DNA of 64,000 bases from Rossellomorea aquimaris (lineage in GTDB: Bacteria > Bacillota > Bacilli > Bacillales > Bacillaceae_B). A program made the position numbers and the translations under genes. Location of the stretch: contig NZ_JXZC01000001.1 in the NCBI RefSeq assembly GCF_000935355.1, positions 1,178,001-1,242,000 of the forward strand, written 5' to 3'. Position 1 is the first letter of the stretch. Each line of letters opens with the position of its first letter. This document shows positions 1 through 8,943 of the stretch, piece after piece. Below the pieces are notes generated by a model. That model searched no databases, was not told the DNA's origin, and saw nothing but the letters and a program-made list of their open reading frames with translations.

Positions 1-2255
1 AGCTGACTCATTACCAGGTTCTTTGTTTCTTTATCGATTTCTTCTTCTCCCTTGTTCCGTTCCAATAGATGAGAAGATCCAATGTTCGAGGTCATAATGA
101 TGACTGTATTTTTACAATCAACCGTCCTTCCTTGAGAATCGGTTATCCGCCCATCGTCGAGCATTTGCAGAAGAATATTGAATACTTCTGGATGTGCTTT
201 TTCAATTTCATCCAGCAGAATGACCGAATAGGGTTTCCTCCTGATTGCTTCTGTCAGCTGGCCTCCTTCTTCATATCCCACATATCCCGGAGGTGCTCCG
301 ATCAAGCGTGAAACTGCATGCTTTTCCATATATTCAGACATATCAATCCGGATCATCTGTTCCTCACTATCAAACAAAGTATGAGCAAGTGTCTTCGCAA
401 GCTCCGTCTTACCTACCCCAGTAGGACCTAAGAAAATGAATGAACCAATCGGACGGTTCGGATCCTTAATACCTGCTCTCGCACGAATAACCGCATCACT
501 CACCAATTGCACAGCCTCGTCCTGCCCGATCACCCGTTCATGAAGAATACGATCGAGCTTCAAAAGCTTCTCTCGTTCGCCTTCTACTAGCTTAGTGACC
601 GGTATCCCTGTCCATCTTGCTACAATATTTGCCACTTCATCTTCCGTCACTTCTTCCCGCAGCAGGCGCCCTTCCTGTTCTTTCATCATTTCTTGCTCAA
701 CAGCAACAAGCTCTTTTTCCATAGCGGGAATTCTGCCGTGACGGAGCTCGGCAGCTTTATTCAGATCATAATCACTTTCTGCTTCTTCAAGCATTCGCCT
801 GAGCTTCTCCAGTTCTTCCCGTTTCTCCTGAACAATCCCGATGCTCTCTTTCTCTTGCTCCCATTTTAACTTCATCAAGGTTGCTTTTTCTTTCAGATTA
901 CTTAAATCTTCACGGATTCGATCGAGTCGTTCAAGGCTTGACGGATCCTTTTCCTTATTTAGAGCTGCTTCTTCAATTTCAAGCTGCATCACTTTACGTG
1001 TGACTTCATCCAATTCTGATGGCATAGAGTCAATTTCTGTACGGATCATTGCACAGGCCTCATCGATTAAATCAATGGCTTTGTCCGGCAGGAAGCGGTC
1101 AGAAATGTAGCGGTCAGATAGCTTGGAAGCTGCCACAATGGCCCGGTCATGGATGTTGACACCATGATGAATTTCAAAACGCTCCTTCAAGCCCCTTAAA
1201 ATAGATATAGTATCTTCAACATTGGGCTCCTGCACGAGCACTTGTTGAAATCGCCTTTCCAAAGCCGGGTCCTTTTCAATGTACTTACGGTATTCATTGA
1301 GGGTCGTCGCACCTATACAATGCAGTTCTCCCCTCGCAAGCATCGGCTTTAAGATATTACCCGCATCCATTGCTCCTTCTGTCTTCCCTGCGCCCACAAT
1401 CGTATGAAGTTCATCGATAAAAAGAAGAATCCGCCCCTCACTCTTTCTCACTTCCTGCAATACCGCCTTTAATCGTTCTTCAAACTCGCCCCTGAACTTG
1501 GCCCCTGCAACCAAAGAGCTCATATCCAATTCGAAGATGGTTTTATCCTTCAAGCCTTCCGGGACATCTTTTCTGACAATCCGCTGTGCGAGTCCTTCAA
1601 CGATCGCAGTTTTCCCGACTCCAGGCTCCCCTATAAGAACAGGATTATTTTTCGTTTTACGGGAAAGGATTCGGATCACGTGACGGATTTCACTGTCCCT
1701 GCCTATGACTGGGTCAATCCTTCCCGACTTTACATCCGCAACAAGATCCCTCCCATACTTTTTCAACGCTTCATATTTTACTTCAGGGTTCTGTGTGTTC
1801 ACCTTGCTCCCTCCTCTGATCGTTTCAATAATGTCCTTTAATTGTTTTTCTGTTAGATTATGTTTTGTTAAATATGTCGTAATCGGGTGGTTCTTTTGGT
1901 TGAATAACCCAAGGGCAAGATGTTCCACCGAGATATAGTCATCTTCCCATTTAATCTTTAAGGCATCACTATCTTGCATGAGCTGATGGATATCTCTTGA
2001 AAAAAACTGTCCATACTGGAGCCCTTCCCCCTCCACAGCAGGGATATCGTTTAATTTGTCATCAATCCATTCTCTTAGGCCGACTACGTCTACCCCTGCA
2101 CGAACATAGATCGTGCTAAGAAAACTGTCATCTGATCCAAGGAGGGATTTCCACAAATGAAGCAGGGTGATATCTGTATGTAATTTTTCTTTGGCTGCCT
2201 CTCCTGCTGAAACCAATCCTTCTTGAATGCTGTGAGTCATATTATCAAATTTCAT
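1..2255 (-). CDS. clpB: ATP-dependent disaggregase ClpB (C-terminal end cut off by the window edge)
   Basis: This Hsp100 AAA+ disaggregase works with DnaK/DnaJ to recover aggregated proteins in the cytoplasm. About 751 residues are visible and the C-terminus lies outside the window. Visible in order are a Clp N-terminal repeat domain (about 1-150), NBD1 with Walker A GEPGVGKT (209-216) and Walker B LLFIDE, a long charged coiled-coil M domain (about 400-520), and NBD2 with GPTGVGKT and VILLDE. The M domain separates ClpB from ClpC and ClpX. The start is the ATG at 2255, preceded by a GAGGTGAAG ribosome site. A CtsR-type repeat lies just upstream, so heat-shock control by CtsR is inferred. B. 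subtilis itself lacks clpB, while several other bacilli have it. Confidence 0.96.
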   Translation of the reverse strand, partial: MKFDNMTHSIQEGLVSAGEAAKEKLHTDITLLHLWKSLLGSDDSFLSTIYVRAGVDVVGLREWIDDKLNDIPAVEGEGLQYGQFFSRDIHQLMQDSDALKIKWEDDYISVEHLALGLFNQKNHPITTYLTKHNLTEKQLKDIIETIRGGSKVNTQNPEVKYEALKKYGRDLVADVKSGRIDPVIGRDSEIRHVIRILSRKTKNNPVLIGEPGVGKTAIVEGLAQRIVRKDVPEGLKDKTIFELDMSSLVAGAKFRGEFEERLKAVLQEVRKSEGRILLFIDELHTIVGAGKTEGAMDAGNILKPMLARGELHCIGATTLNEYRKYIEKDPALERRFQQVLVQEPNVEDTISILRGLKERFEIHHGVNIHDRAIVAASKLSDRYISDRFLPDKAIDLIDEACAMIRTEIDSMPSELDEVTRKVMQLEIEEAALNKEKDPSSLERLDRIREDLSNLKEKATLMKLKWEQEKESIGIVQEKREELEKLRRMLEEAESDYDLNKAAELRHGRIPAMEKELVAVEQEMMKEQEGRLLREEVTEDEVANIVARWTGIPVTKLVEGEREKLLKLDRILHERVIGQDEAVQLVSDAVIRARAGIKDPNRPIGSFIFLGPTGVGKTELAKTLAHTLFDSEEQMIRIDMSEYMEKHAVSRLIGAPPGYVGYEEGGQLTEAIRRKPYSVILLDEIEKAHPEVFNILLQMLDDGRITDSQGRTVDCKNTVIIMTSNIGSSHLLERNKGEEEIDKETKNLVMSQ

Positions 2256-2272
2256 CGTGCTTCACCTCACAT

Positions 2273-2289
2273 TTTGACCTTTATTGACC
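2273..2289 (-). promoter_or_regulatory. CtsR operator upstream of clpB
   Basis: On the minus strand the sequence is GGTCAAT-AAA-GGTCAAA, a direct heptamer repeat with a 3-bp gap. It matches the known CtsR box (RGTCAAA-N3-RGTCAAA) except for one base. It sits between the clpB ribosome site and a TATAAT hexamer at 2296-2301, where a bound repressor would block initiation. CtsR control is inferred from motif and gene identity together. Confidence 0.85.
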
Positions 2290-2415
2290 TTTGTAGCTAT
2301 TATATCCCTTTCAATAAAAAAGGAAAAGAAAAAGGAACAGGGAGTGCCTCCGATTGGCGTCACCATTCTTATTAAATAGTGAGCTGTCGACGCGACATCC
2401 TTGTTCCTTATGGGG

Positions 2416-2595
2416 TTAAGGTTTTCTCATATACGTCCAAAGACGATTATGGTTGGAGTTTTCAGGAAATCGGTCTCCCGCTTTTAAGCGTAGTTTTTGC
2501 GGATTTTTCACCATGCTACCTGTTTCACCAATTTCTATATACTCTCCATTATTAGGTGCTTTTTCCCCAGCTTTGAATTGTCGTGACTGTCCCAT
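2416..2595 (-). CDS. yjzC: YjzC family small protein
   Basis: This 59-residue protein begins MGQSRQFKAGEKAPNNG and contains an IGETGS segment and the C-terminal NHNRLWTY motif. I recognise these as hallmarks of the YjzC family of small Bacillus proteins; the function is unknown. The start is fixed by a strong AGGAGGGG ribosome site just upstream. In B. subtilis yjzC lies downstream of the arginine genes in the same general region; no arg genes occur here. It is transcribed towards clpB but a 160-bp gap with the clpB promoter separates them. The opposite-strand open frame 2453-2815 is a shadow of this gene. Confidence 0.85.
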   Translation of the reverse strand: MGQSRQFKAGEKAPNNGEYIEIGETGSMVKNPQKLRLKAGDRFPENSNHNRLWTYMRKP

Positions 2596-2799
2596 TCTTA
2601 CCCCTCCTTTTCGAAGCGATGCTTCCTTACTATTTTTCTACAAGGCCGGCCATTCATGCATGCCAGATGAAGGATATCAGAATGCTTTATATGATAAACA
2701 AGTTACGGTTCGGTTAACATTTGGAAAAAGTCTTTACAGTCTTTCCCTTTATGGTGTTAAATTAAAAACTGTGGAGAAAAAAAGCTTGGAGGATACACA

Positions 2800-3609
2800 A
2801 TGGATTTTTATCTGATTATGAAATACTTATTTTTAGGGATTTTTCAGGGGTTTACTGAACCAATCCCGATTTCATCCAGTGGGCACTTACTATTGGCCCA
2901 GCATTTTCTTGGAATCAAGGATGCTACCCTTACATTTGAAATCCTGGTTAATACGGCTTCACTAGTGGCTGTACTGATTATTTACCGTGAAGATATCATG
3001 CGCCTGATCGTGAATGGCTTAGGCTATTTCAAACATAAAACACCTGAAACGAAACGTGATTTTCATTTCATTGTTTATTTATTGATTGGTACAATCCCTG
3101 CCGGGGTGATTGGTGTATTATTCGGTGACGTGATTGAGGAACATTTAACATCTGTCATCACAGTAGGAATTACACTTATTATTACAGGTATTGCCCTATG
3201 GCTGATCCGCAACCTTCGAGGAAGAAAAAATGATGGTGACCTAAATGTTAAAGACGCCATCATCATCGGTCTTGCCCAGGCAGTAGCCCTGATTCCTGGA
3301 ATCAGCCGTTCAGGTGCAACCATCGTAGCTGCAATGGCTAGTGGAATGAAGGCTGAAACGGCGTTACGTTTCTCTTTCCTCCTCTATATTCCTGTAAGTG
3401 TAGGGGTGATGGTATTCGGAATAAGCGATCTTATTGAGGATCCGAACCTCGCTTCAATGGCCATCCCTTACTTAGTTGCGTTCATTGCATCACTTATTGC
3501 TTCCTACTTCTCATTAAAGTGGTTCATGAATATCATGGCTAAAGGAAACCTGAAATATTTCGCCATTTATTGTGCCGTTGTCGGTGCTGCTGTATTAATT
3601 TTCGCTTAA
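2800..3609 (+). CDS. uppP: undecaprenyl-diphosphatase UppP (BacA family)
   Basis: This integral membrane phosphatase converts undecaprenyl pyrophosphate to undecaprenyl phosphate for recycling of the cell-wall lipid carrier; the family also confers bacitracin tolerance. It has 269 residues, the usual family size, with about eight hydrophobic segments. The first signature is [14 protein letters not shown] (Q16-H29), fitting the (E/Q)xxxE motif with Gln in the first position. The second is PGISRSG near residue 165. A GGAGG site precedes the ATG at the right distance. It is monocistronic, and fnr follows after 72 bp. Confidence 0.93.
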   Translation: MDFYLIMKYLFLGIFQGFTEPIPISSSGHLLLAQHFLGIKDATLTFEILVNTASLVAVLIIYREDIMRLIVNGLGYFKHKTPETKRDFHFIVYLLIGTIPAGVIGVLFGDVIEEHLTSVITVGITLIITGIALWLIRNLRGRKNDGDLNVKDAIIIGLAQAVALIPGISRSGATIVAAMASGMKAETALRFSFLLYIPVSVGVMVFGISDLIEDPNLASMAIPYLVAFIASLIASYFSLKWFMNIMAKGNLKYFAIYCAVVGAAVLIFA

Positions 3610-3681
3610 ATCCCTTCTATCTGTCTGATTCCTTTGGTAAGCTTTAAATATAAGACATTATGATAGAAATGACGTGATCTC

Positions 3682-4374
3682 ATGAGTGAAATTCCAGAAC
3701 TTCCTTTCGAAATTAAACAACTATTTTTCGAGAAAAACACGGTGAAAAATTTCAAAAAAGGATCATTCCTGTTTCAAGAGGGAAAGCCTGCTCACGAGTT
3801 ATATTTAATTAAAAGCGGTCGTGTCCAAATCAGCAAAGTGATCCCTGACGGACGTGAATTGTCTTTACGGATCTGTTCAAGTCATGATGTGATCGGTGAA
3901 TTAACGTTATTCAGTAAAGATGCATACTACATGCTCAGTGCAAAAATGCTTGAGAATACGGAGATTTATGCGTTACCAAAAGAGGTCTTTGAAGAAAAGC
4001 TTACCAACAACGGTGACTTGACCATCCAATGGCTAAAATGGATCCAAATTCAAAATCAACAAAACCAAACGAAATTTCGTGATCTTATACTTCATGGAAA
4101 AAAAGGTGCACTTTACTCAACTCTGATCCGTATGTCCAACAGTTACGGAAAAAAAGTTGAAAAGGGCATCCTGATCGATTTCCCGTTAACTAACCAGGAA
4201 CTCGCCAATTTCTGTGGTTCATCCAGGGAAGTCGTTAATCGGCTGCTGAGTGAATTAAAAAAAGAAAACGTACTTTTGTCGGAAAAAGGATATATCACGA
4301 TTCTTGATTTGAACTATCTTAAGGAAGAAATCGATTGTGAGAATTGTCCTGTTTCGATTTGTCGGATTGATTAA
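3682..4374 (+). CDS. fnr: Fnr, anaerobic regulator of the Crp/Fnr family with C-terminal Fe-S cysteines
   Basis: This 230-residue Crp/Fnr regulator has a cyclic-nucleotide-binding fold (about 10-115), a dimer helix (about 115-145) and a winged HTH with the recognition segment SSREVVNR (180-187). The C-terminus carries C219-x2-C222-x4-C227, the same spacing as the three [4Fe-4S] ligands of B. subtilis Fnr (C227, C230, C235). Asp134 lies about where the fourth, aspartate, ligand would fall. This supports an oxygen-sensing Fnr rather than a generic Crp-like protein. In B. subtilis fnr follows narK; no nitrate genes are nearby here. A bidirectional terminator follows. Confidence 0.88.
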   Translation: MSEIPELPFEIKQLFFEKNTVKNFKKGSFLFQEGKPAHELYLIKSGRVQISKVIPDGRELSLRICSSHDVIGELTLFSKDAYYMLSAKMLENTEIYALPKEVFEEKLTNNGDLTIQWLKWIQIQNQQNQTKFRDLILHGKKGALYSTLIRMSNSYGKKVEKGILIDFPLTNQELANFCGSSREVVNRLLSELKKENVLLSEKGYITILDLNYLKEEIDCENCPVSICRID

Positions 4375-4384
4375 ACCTTTCAAC

Positions 4385-4427
4385 AAAAAATCCCCCTGAA
4401 GCAAACCGTGCCTCAGGGGGATTTTTT
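4385..4427. terminator. bidirectional intrinsic terminator between fnr and yitW
   Basis: A 15-bp stem (AAAAAATCCCCCTGA with its complement) around a 13-base loop has an A-run on one side and a T-run on the other. It can therefore stop both convergent transcripts. Confidence 0.95.
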
Positions 4428-4438
4428 ACATATCGGTA

Positions 4439-4747
4439 TTATCTGATTCCCAATGCAATCTTCGCATAACGGGACATGTTGTCTTTGCTCCATGGTGGAT
4501 TCCAGACGATGTCTACTTCTGTTTCTTTGACCTCCGGAATGTCACTTAGAGCTGTTTTGACTTGATCGACAATGGTGCCAGCGAGAGGGCACCCCATTGA
4601 CGTAAGGGTCATGGTGACCGTTGCTTTACCTTCTTCATCTAAATCCACATCATATACCAGACCTAAATTAACAATGTCTATTCCTAATTCAGGGTCAACA
4701 ACCTGTTCAAGGGCACCCATCAAATTATCTTTAAGATCCTGATCCAT
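4439..4747 (-). CDS. yitW: MIP18/DUF59 family Fe-S assembly factor YitW
   Basis: A 102-residue single-domain protein of the DUF59 (MIP18/PaaD/SufT-like) family, which helps maturation of Fe-S proteins. The domain signature DPELGIDIVNLGL is at about 18-30, and the conserved reactive Cys is in TSMGCPLAG (C53). The C-terminus NPPWSKDNMSRYAKIALGIR is very close to B. subtilis YitW as I remember it. An in-frame upstream ATG at 4771 would add eight residues, but the AAGGAGTG site sits immediately before the internal ATG at 4747 and that length matches the family. It is transcribed separately from the yitV orthologue upstream. Confidence 0.88.
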   Translation of the reverse strand: MDQDLKDNLMGALEQVVDPELGIDIVNLGLVYDVDLDEEGKATVTMTLTSMGCPLAGTIVDQVKTALSDIPEVKETEVDIVWNPPWSKDNMSRYAKIALGIR

Positions 4748-4832
4748 TCTTACACTCCTTCCTTTATCCAAGCTTGTTTCTTATCTAATTTCACTACTCA
4801 TCTTAACAAATTAACGTGTATAAAACAAAAGG

Positions 4833-5606
4833 TTAGGCTGATAAATGCTTCTCGAACCACTCTACCAACTTGATCACGCCTTCTCTCGATACTTTATGAT
4901 CGGCTTTTTCGTCTTCTATAAATAACAGGTTGTCTTCCTGTGATTCATAATAAGGCAGGATGCTCTGGTAGAACTCTTGTGTCAGATTAAACGGTACGAC
5001 CTTGTCCCGTTTTCCGTGCCAGAACATAAGGGGTCTGCCATCAAGTTTCTCAGGCTGAAGACTTAAATCGTAGTGAGCGAGTTCATTTAACATATTTTCT
5101 ATTTCTTCTTCGCTGAATGGCAGTTCATAACCTAACGATTCGACTTGAGCTAACTGGGCTTGAGCAAATTTCACATATGTAGGATTCCCCATTAACGAGA
5201 CAGCAGATGAGATCCACTCATATTGAGTTAAGGCTCCAAGTGTGACAATTCCACCCATAGAGGTCCCTGCAACCCCGATCCCATTTGGAACGAGCAATCC
5301 TTTTTCTTCAAACTGATCTTTAAGAATCGATAATTCATGGATCGTCTGTAAGACGATTTTCCAGAAGACTTCTCCTAATTGATGCTCTGATTTGCCTGTA
5401 GATCGTTCTCCGTGCTCTAAACAATCGGGAAGGATGACTCTAAATCCCTTTTCAGCCAGATAATAGGCATAATGTAAATTATGTTCTTTCGCACTAGTAA
5501 ATCCGTGAATAAAAAAGCATACGGGTATTGGCTTATTTACATCCTCTTCCTTCACGAGATGAAGAAATGGAATGGTTTGAATGGTCGATTTATCAACTAA
5601 GATCAT
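4833..5606 (-). CDS. yitV: alpha/beta-hydrolase (esterase) YitV
   Basis: A 257-residue cytosolic serine hydrolase of the dienelactone-hydrolase/prolyl-oligopeptidase-like fold. The oxyanion segment FFIHGFTSAKEHN is at 31-43. The nucleophile elbow is GTSMGG (Ser116), the acid is probably the Asp in WHGKRDKVVPF, and the His is in ADHKVS near the C-terminus. It is highly similar to B. subtilis YitV; the natural substrate is unknown. The start ATG has a GGAGGGAGAG site. It shares its neighbourhood with yitW and the divergent yitU, as in B. subtilis. Confidence 0.88.
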   Translation of the reverse strand: MILVDKSTIQTIPFLHLVKEEDVNKPIPVCFFIHGFTSAKEHNLHYAYYLAEKGFRVILPDCLEHGERSTGKSEHQLGEVFWKIVLQTIHELSILKDQFEEKGLLVPNGIGVAGTSMGGIVTLGALTQYEWISSAVSLMGNPTYVKFAQAQLAQVESLGYELPFSEEEIENMLNELAHYDLSLQPEKLDGRPLMFWHGKRDKVVPFNLTQEFYQSILPYYESQEDNLLFIEDEKADHKVSREGVIKLVEWFEKHLSA

Positions 5607-5796
5607 GTGTATTCTCTCCCTCCTGACTGCATTTCACTTTACTATGATATCCTAGATTTGGTAGTATGTATAATATTTAAATCGAAAGTGTTTGTAAACA
5701 TTTATTAAATTATTTGTAGCGGCAGTGGACAACTTTCAATGTCTAACGCTACACTAGAAATTGCCTTAATACCAATAAGATTGGGGATTTGTATTC

Positions 5797-6612
5797 ATGC
5801 ATTCACAAGAAAAACACTTGATTGTTCTGGATTTAGACGGAACACTTTTAACAGATGAGAAGAAAATTTCAGCAAAAACCAGCGAAATATTAAAAAAAGC
5901 TCGCCATAAAGGGCACGAAGTTATGATTGCAACAGGCAGGCCTTATCGTGCCAGTGAATTGTATTATCAACAATTAAAGCTGACAACTCCCATCGTAAAC
6001 TTCAACGGTGCATTCGTGCATCATCCCACAGATGATTCGTGGGGGATGTTTCATGAGCCGATGGATGTAAAGGTGGCCAAACAAATCATTGATGCATGTG
6101 ACGAATTTAAATTCCGTAACATTGTTGCCGAAGTGATGGATGATGTATATCTGCATTACCATGATGAGAAGATCATTGACGTATTCATGATGGGCAACCC
6201 TTCCATTTCAACTGGGGATATCCGCAGTGTACTATCTGATCATCCCACTTCCATGCTCATTCACGCAGAAGAAGAAGATGTACCTGAGATACGTGCACAT
6301 TTAGATGATGTTCATGCAGAATTGATTGACCATCGCCGTTGGGCTGCCCCATGGCACATCATTGAGATCGTTAAATCAGGATTAAACAAAGCGGTCGGTA
6401 TTGAACGTGTGGCTTCATCATTGAATATACCCCGGGAACGGATAATTGCATTCGGGGATGAAGATAACGATCTCGAAATGCTTGATTATGCCGGAACTGG
6501 CGTTGCCATGGGAAATGCCATTGACCCACTCAAAGATATAGCGAATGAGATCACATTATCAAACGAAGAAGACGGTATCGGCCGCTACCTTCAGAAACGT
6601 TTTGACCTCTAA
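5797..6612 (+). CDS. yitU: Cof-type HAD phosphatase YitU
   Basis: A 271-residue HAD-superfamily type IIB phosphatase. HAD motif 1 is LDLDGTLL (nucleophile D12, acid D14), motif 2 is ATGRP, the catalytic Lys is in KSGLNKAVG, and motif 4 is GDEDNDLEML. The large C2 cap occupies about residues 85-195. It resembles B. subtilis YitU, reported among HAD enzymes able to dephosphorylate 5-amino-6-(5-phosphoribitylamino)uracil in riboflavin synthesis; that activity is inferred here. The upstream Shine-Dalgarno match is weak (TTGGGGA), so the exact start is less certain. Confidence 0.87.
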   Translation: MHSQEKHLIVLDLDGTLLTDEKKISAKTSEILKKARHKGHEVMIATGRPYRASELYYQQLKLTTPIVNFNGAFVHHPTDDSWGMFHEPMDVKVAKQIIDACDEFKFRNIVAEVMDDVYLHYHDEKIIDVFMMGNPSISTGDIRSVLSDHPTSMLIHAEEEDVPEIRAHLDDVHAELIDHRRWAAPWHIIEIVKSGLNKAVGIERVASSLNIPRERIIAFGDEDNDLEMLDYAGTGVAMGNAIDPLKDIANEITLSNEEDGIGRYLQKRFDL

Positions 6613-6686
6613 ACCAATAAATTTATGGAAGATGAGGGTATATCTTTTCATCGTATTCTCTCACCTTGGATAGCCATACTAAAAGA

Positions 6687-6703
6687 GAACGCAATATGCG
6701 TTC
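6687..6703. repeat. short perfect hairpin in the leader of the 49-aa gene
   Basis: GAACGCA-ATA-TGCGTTC forms a 7-bp stem with a 3-base loop, about 25 bases before the next gene's start and with no T-run. It could be an operator or a leader hairpin; no function can be assigned. Confidence 0.45.
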
Positions 6704-6727
6704 CAACTTGAAAAAGGGGTGGTAGTG

Positions 6728-6877
6728 ATGGGTAGAAATAAATCGAAACGATTTGTACAACAAGGTAAAATCGCAGTAACAAAACATGATGAACGTATTC
6801 CGTACCATCTGACGTATGCTGAAGCAGAAGCTAAAAAGCTTGCTTCACATGGCGAACGGCCAGGGGGAATGGAATAA
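6728..6877 (+). CDS. small basic hypothetical protein, translationally coupled to the DUF3813 gene
   Basis: A 49-residue protein beginning MGRNKSKRFVQQGK and ending GERPGGME, with no hydrophobic segment and many Lys, Arg and His. An AGGGGTGGT ribosome site precedes the ATG. Its stop TAA shares one base with the next ATG (TAATG), so the two genes are very probably translationally coupled. I do not recognise a family with certainty; it resembles the small hydrophilic proteins common in spore formers. Gene status rests on the ribosome site and the overlap. Confidence 0.75.
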   Translation: MGRNKSKRFVQQGKIAVTKHDERIPYHLTYAEAEAKKLASHGERPGGME

Positions 6878-7068
6878 TGAGTAATCCATTATTCCAACAG
6901 GCCCGTAACGCGGTTCATTCTGCCCAACAAGCATGCAGTACGGGAGAAAACGCTCAAATGTCCATTGATAAAGCGAAAAACGCGTTGTCATCTGCTTACG
7001 CTAACTCAAATGTTGAAGAGCAAAAGCAGCTTCACGCTCTTCAAGATGAGTTAAACCGCCTGTCATAA
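6877..7068 (+). CDS. DUF3813 family protein
   Basis: A 63-residue Ala/Gln-rich helical protein (MSNPLFQQARNAVHSAQQA...). It matches my recollection of DUF3813, a small Bacillus family located beside the yitS-yitU genes. The start overlaps the stop of the preceding 49-aa gene by one base, with GGGGGAAT as ribosome site. A strong terminator follows. Function is unknown; the heptad-like helix suggests a self-associating or partner-binding peptide, but that is only inference. Confidence 0.8.
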   Translation: MSNPLFQQARNAVHSAQQACSTGENAQMSIDKAKNALSSAYANSNVEEQKQLHALQDELNRLS

Positions 7069-7071
7069 AGC

Positions 7072-7113
7072 TAAAAACAGGGTTGCCCCTTATGGACAAC
7101 CCTGTTTTTTTAT
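7072..7113. terminator. intrinsic terminator after DUF3813 gene
   Basis: The stem AAAACAGGGTTG with its complement CAACCCTGTTTT is followed by a T-run. It is usable in both directions, because the convergent BsuPI-Gmad2 gene ends at 7110. Confidence 0.92.
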
Positions 7114-7847
7114 GGAATGGATATGACGTATCGGTGCAGAATTTTCCCATCTTCATTATCCCTTTCATAAAGACTTAGGAAGAACTTGTCTGTACTACCT
7201 GTCAACTCGGGGAGTATGATGGTAAAATCGGTCCAGTTAGGCGATTCTTTATTAACCTTGAATAAGGTTTCTTTAAGAAGAACTCTATGACCATCCTCCA
7301 CATAGTAATAAAAACTCCCATCAGACACCCGCGCCTGTCCCTGGATGGTAAACCGTCCTTTCACCTCTCGTACCTTTACTGCCCTGAAAGACTGGTTTTC
7401 TTTAGGAACTGTGAATGAATACTCAGCCCGCAAAGGATGATCAAATCCACTAATGTCCTCCCCCATCAACCAGGCTTCAATCGTATATCTTCCTTCTGGG
7501 ACACGTTTTCCTTCCTGCTTGTAATCCCAAATTTCTTTCCAAATCTTCGTTTCACCCTTTTTCAATGAAATGGTTTGAAGCGCTTGAAGGAATGATTTCC
7601 CCTGACTGTAATGGTAAACCACTTTTCCCGCATTATTTTTGATTGTAAAGTCAAACATTTGACTCGTGTTAAAGGTGATGTTCTTATCCCCTTCACTATT
7701 ATTATAAAGAAGAAGCTGGATCTCTGACCCTTCCTCTCCAGGAAAAGCTGTTACAGTAAAGGTCAGCGGTGTTTTCTCAGCCTTCATGGAAGAAGGTAAA
7801 CAAAAGAGCATCAAAGAACTAATAAGTATATAAACAACTGCCTTCAA
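7110..7847 (-). CDS. secreted BsuPI-domain and Gmad2-domain protein
   Basis: This 245-residue protein starts with a signal peptide (hydrophobic core VVYILISSLMLFCLP, cleavage probably near SMKA-E). An all-beta BsuPI-type domain (about 28-115, named after the intracellular proteinase inhibitor of B. subtilis) follows, with TFNTSQMFDFTIKN and the KGETKIWKEIWD strand. The C-terminal half (about 155-245, EVKGRFTIQGQARVSDGSFYYYVEDG...) fits the Gmad2 immunoglobulin-like domain often seen in spore-germination-linked exported proteins. It is probably an exported or wall-associated binding protein; ligand and role are unknown. Confidence 0.75.
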   Translation of the reverse strand: MKAVVYILISSLMLFCLPSSMKAEKTPLTFTVTAFPGEEGSEIQLLLYNNSEGDKNITFNTSQMFDFTIKNNAGKVVYHYSQGKSFLQALQTISLKKGETKIWKEIWDYKQEGKRVPEGRYTIEAWLMGEDISGFDHPLRAEYSFTVPKENQSFRAVKVREVKGRFTIQGQARVSDGSFYYYVEDGHRVLLKETLFKVNKESPNWTDFTIILPELTGSTDKFFLSLYERDNEDGKILHRYVISIP

Positions 7848-7901
7848 GGTGATACCCCTTTCTATCTAGGTTCACCTCTAGTATTTGTTAAATTCCAGAA
7901 T

Positions 7902-8756
7902 CTAATCTTTTCTAAAGAATCCGAATATCCCTGTCGTTTGCACGATATTGGTAAATGCATCAGGATCTACGTCTTTAATGGTACGTTCAAGTTCATACAA
8001 TTCATAACGTGATATGACGATGATCAGCATTTCCTTGTCTTCACCGGAAAATGCTCCTTTAGCAGGCAGGGTCGTAATTCCCCTGACAAGCTTAGAATGG
8101 ATGGCTTCTCTTAATTCATTGGATTTCTTTGTTACAATCATCGCTGTCAGCTTCTCATGTCGAGTATGGATGGCATCAATGACACGCGTTGAAGCATACA
8201 ACGTCACCAACGTGTATAACGCTTTCTCCCATCCATAAAGAAATCCAGCAGACGTAATAATGACCGCATTCATAAGGAAGAAATAGGTTCCTACTGGCTT
8301 ATCTTTCATTCTGGAAAGAATCATGGCGATAATGTCCATACCTCCCGTGGATGCACCCCATTTCAACGTGATTCCAACTCCCACCGCGGCAATGACCCCG
8401 CCAAAAACGGCGTTCAGGAGGATATCAGGGGATAATTTAATCACAGGGATCACTTCCAGGAATAAGGACGTCAGTGATACGGAAATGAAACTATACACTG
8501 TAAAGGAACGGCCAACCTTAAGCCACCCGAGAATCGTCACAGGAATATTTAAGATGAATAATAAAATACCCGTTGAAATATTGAATGGTGCAAATTCTTT
8601 CAATAAACTGGATATTAACTGAGCCAATCCTGTAAAACCACTGGCATAAACATTTGCAGGTATCAAGAAAAAATTCATTGCAATGGCACCAAGCACGGCC
8701 CCTACTAACACTACGAAAAACTTCTTCGCTTCTAACTGTACATGATCTCTCGACAT
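7902..8756 (-). CDS. yitT: YitT family membrane protein (DUF161/DUF2179)
   Basis: A 284-residue protein with about five or six transmembrane segments (residues about 10-185), including the conserved GLAQLISSL and KWGASTGGMDIIAMIL segments. A cytoplasmic DUF2179 domain (about 195-284, TAMIVTKKSNELREAIHSKLVRGITTLPAKGAFSGEDKEML) follows. A GTG at 8771 extends the frame by five codons, but GGGAGG lies seven bases before the ATG at 8756, which is preferred. The family function is not established; transport has been suggested. Its divergent neighbour is a DegV protein, the same pairing as yitS-yitT of B. subtilis. Confidence 0.87.
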   Translation of the reverse strand: MSRDHVQLEAKKFFVVLVGAVLGAIAMNFFLIPANVYASGFTGLAQLISSLLKEFAPFNISTGILLFILNIPVTILGWLKVGRSFTVYSFISVSLTSLFLEVIPVIKLSPDILLNAVFGGVIAAVGVGITLKWGASTGGMDIIAMILSRMKDKPVGTYFFLMNAVIITSAGFLYGWEKALYTLVTLYASTRVIDAIHTRHEKLTAMIVTKKSNELREAIHSKLVRGITTLPAKGAFSGEDKEMLIIVISRYELYELERTIKDVDPDAFTNIVQTTGIFGFFRKD

Positions 8757-8943
8757 TGACAGACCTCCCACATCTAGTTGTTATTTTCTATGTTCCACAA
8801 TTCATCTTACCTAAACTCCCCCTGATATTCACCCTTTAAGAGAACAATGATACTTTTTACCTTGAATTCATGCTCTATAGATTGTCATTTTCATGAAAAA
8901 TAGCTAGACTAAAGCTAAATAGTATAGTCAAAGGATGATTAGG

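Noticed and set aside
2453-2815. 120-aa plus-strand frame upstream of uppP
   Set aside because: It is antisense to yjzC, which has a strong ribosome site and clear family motifs, and it overlaps the uppP start.
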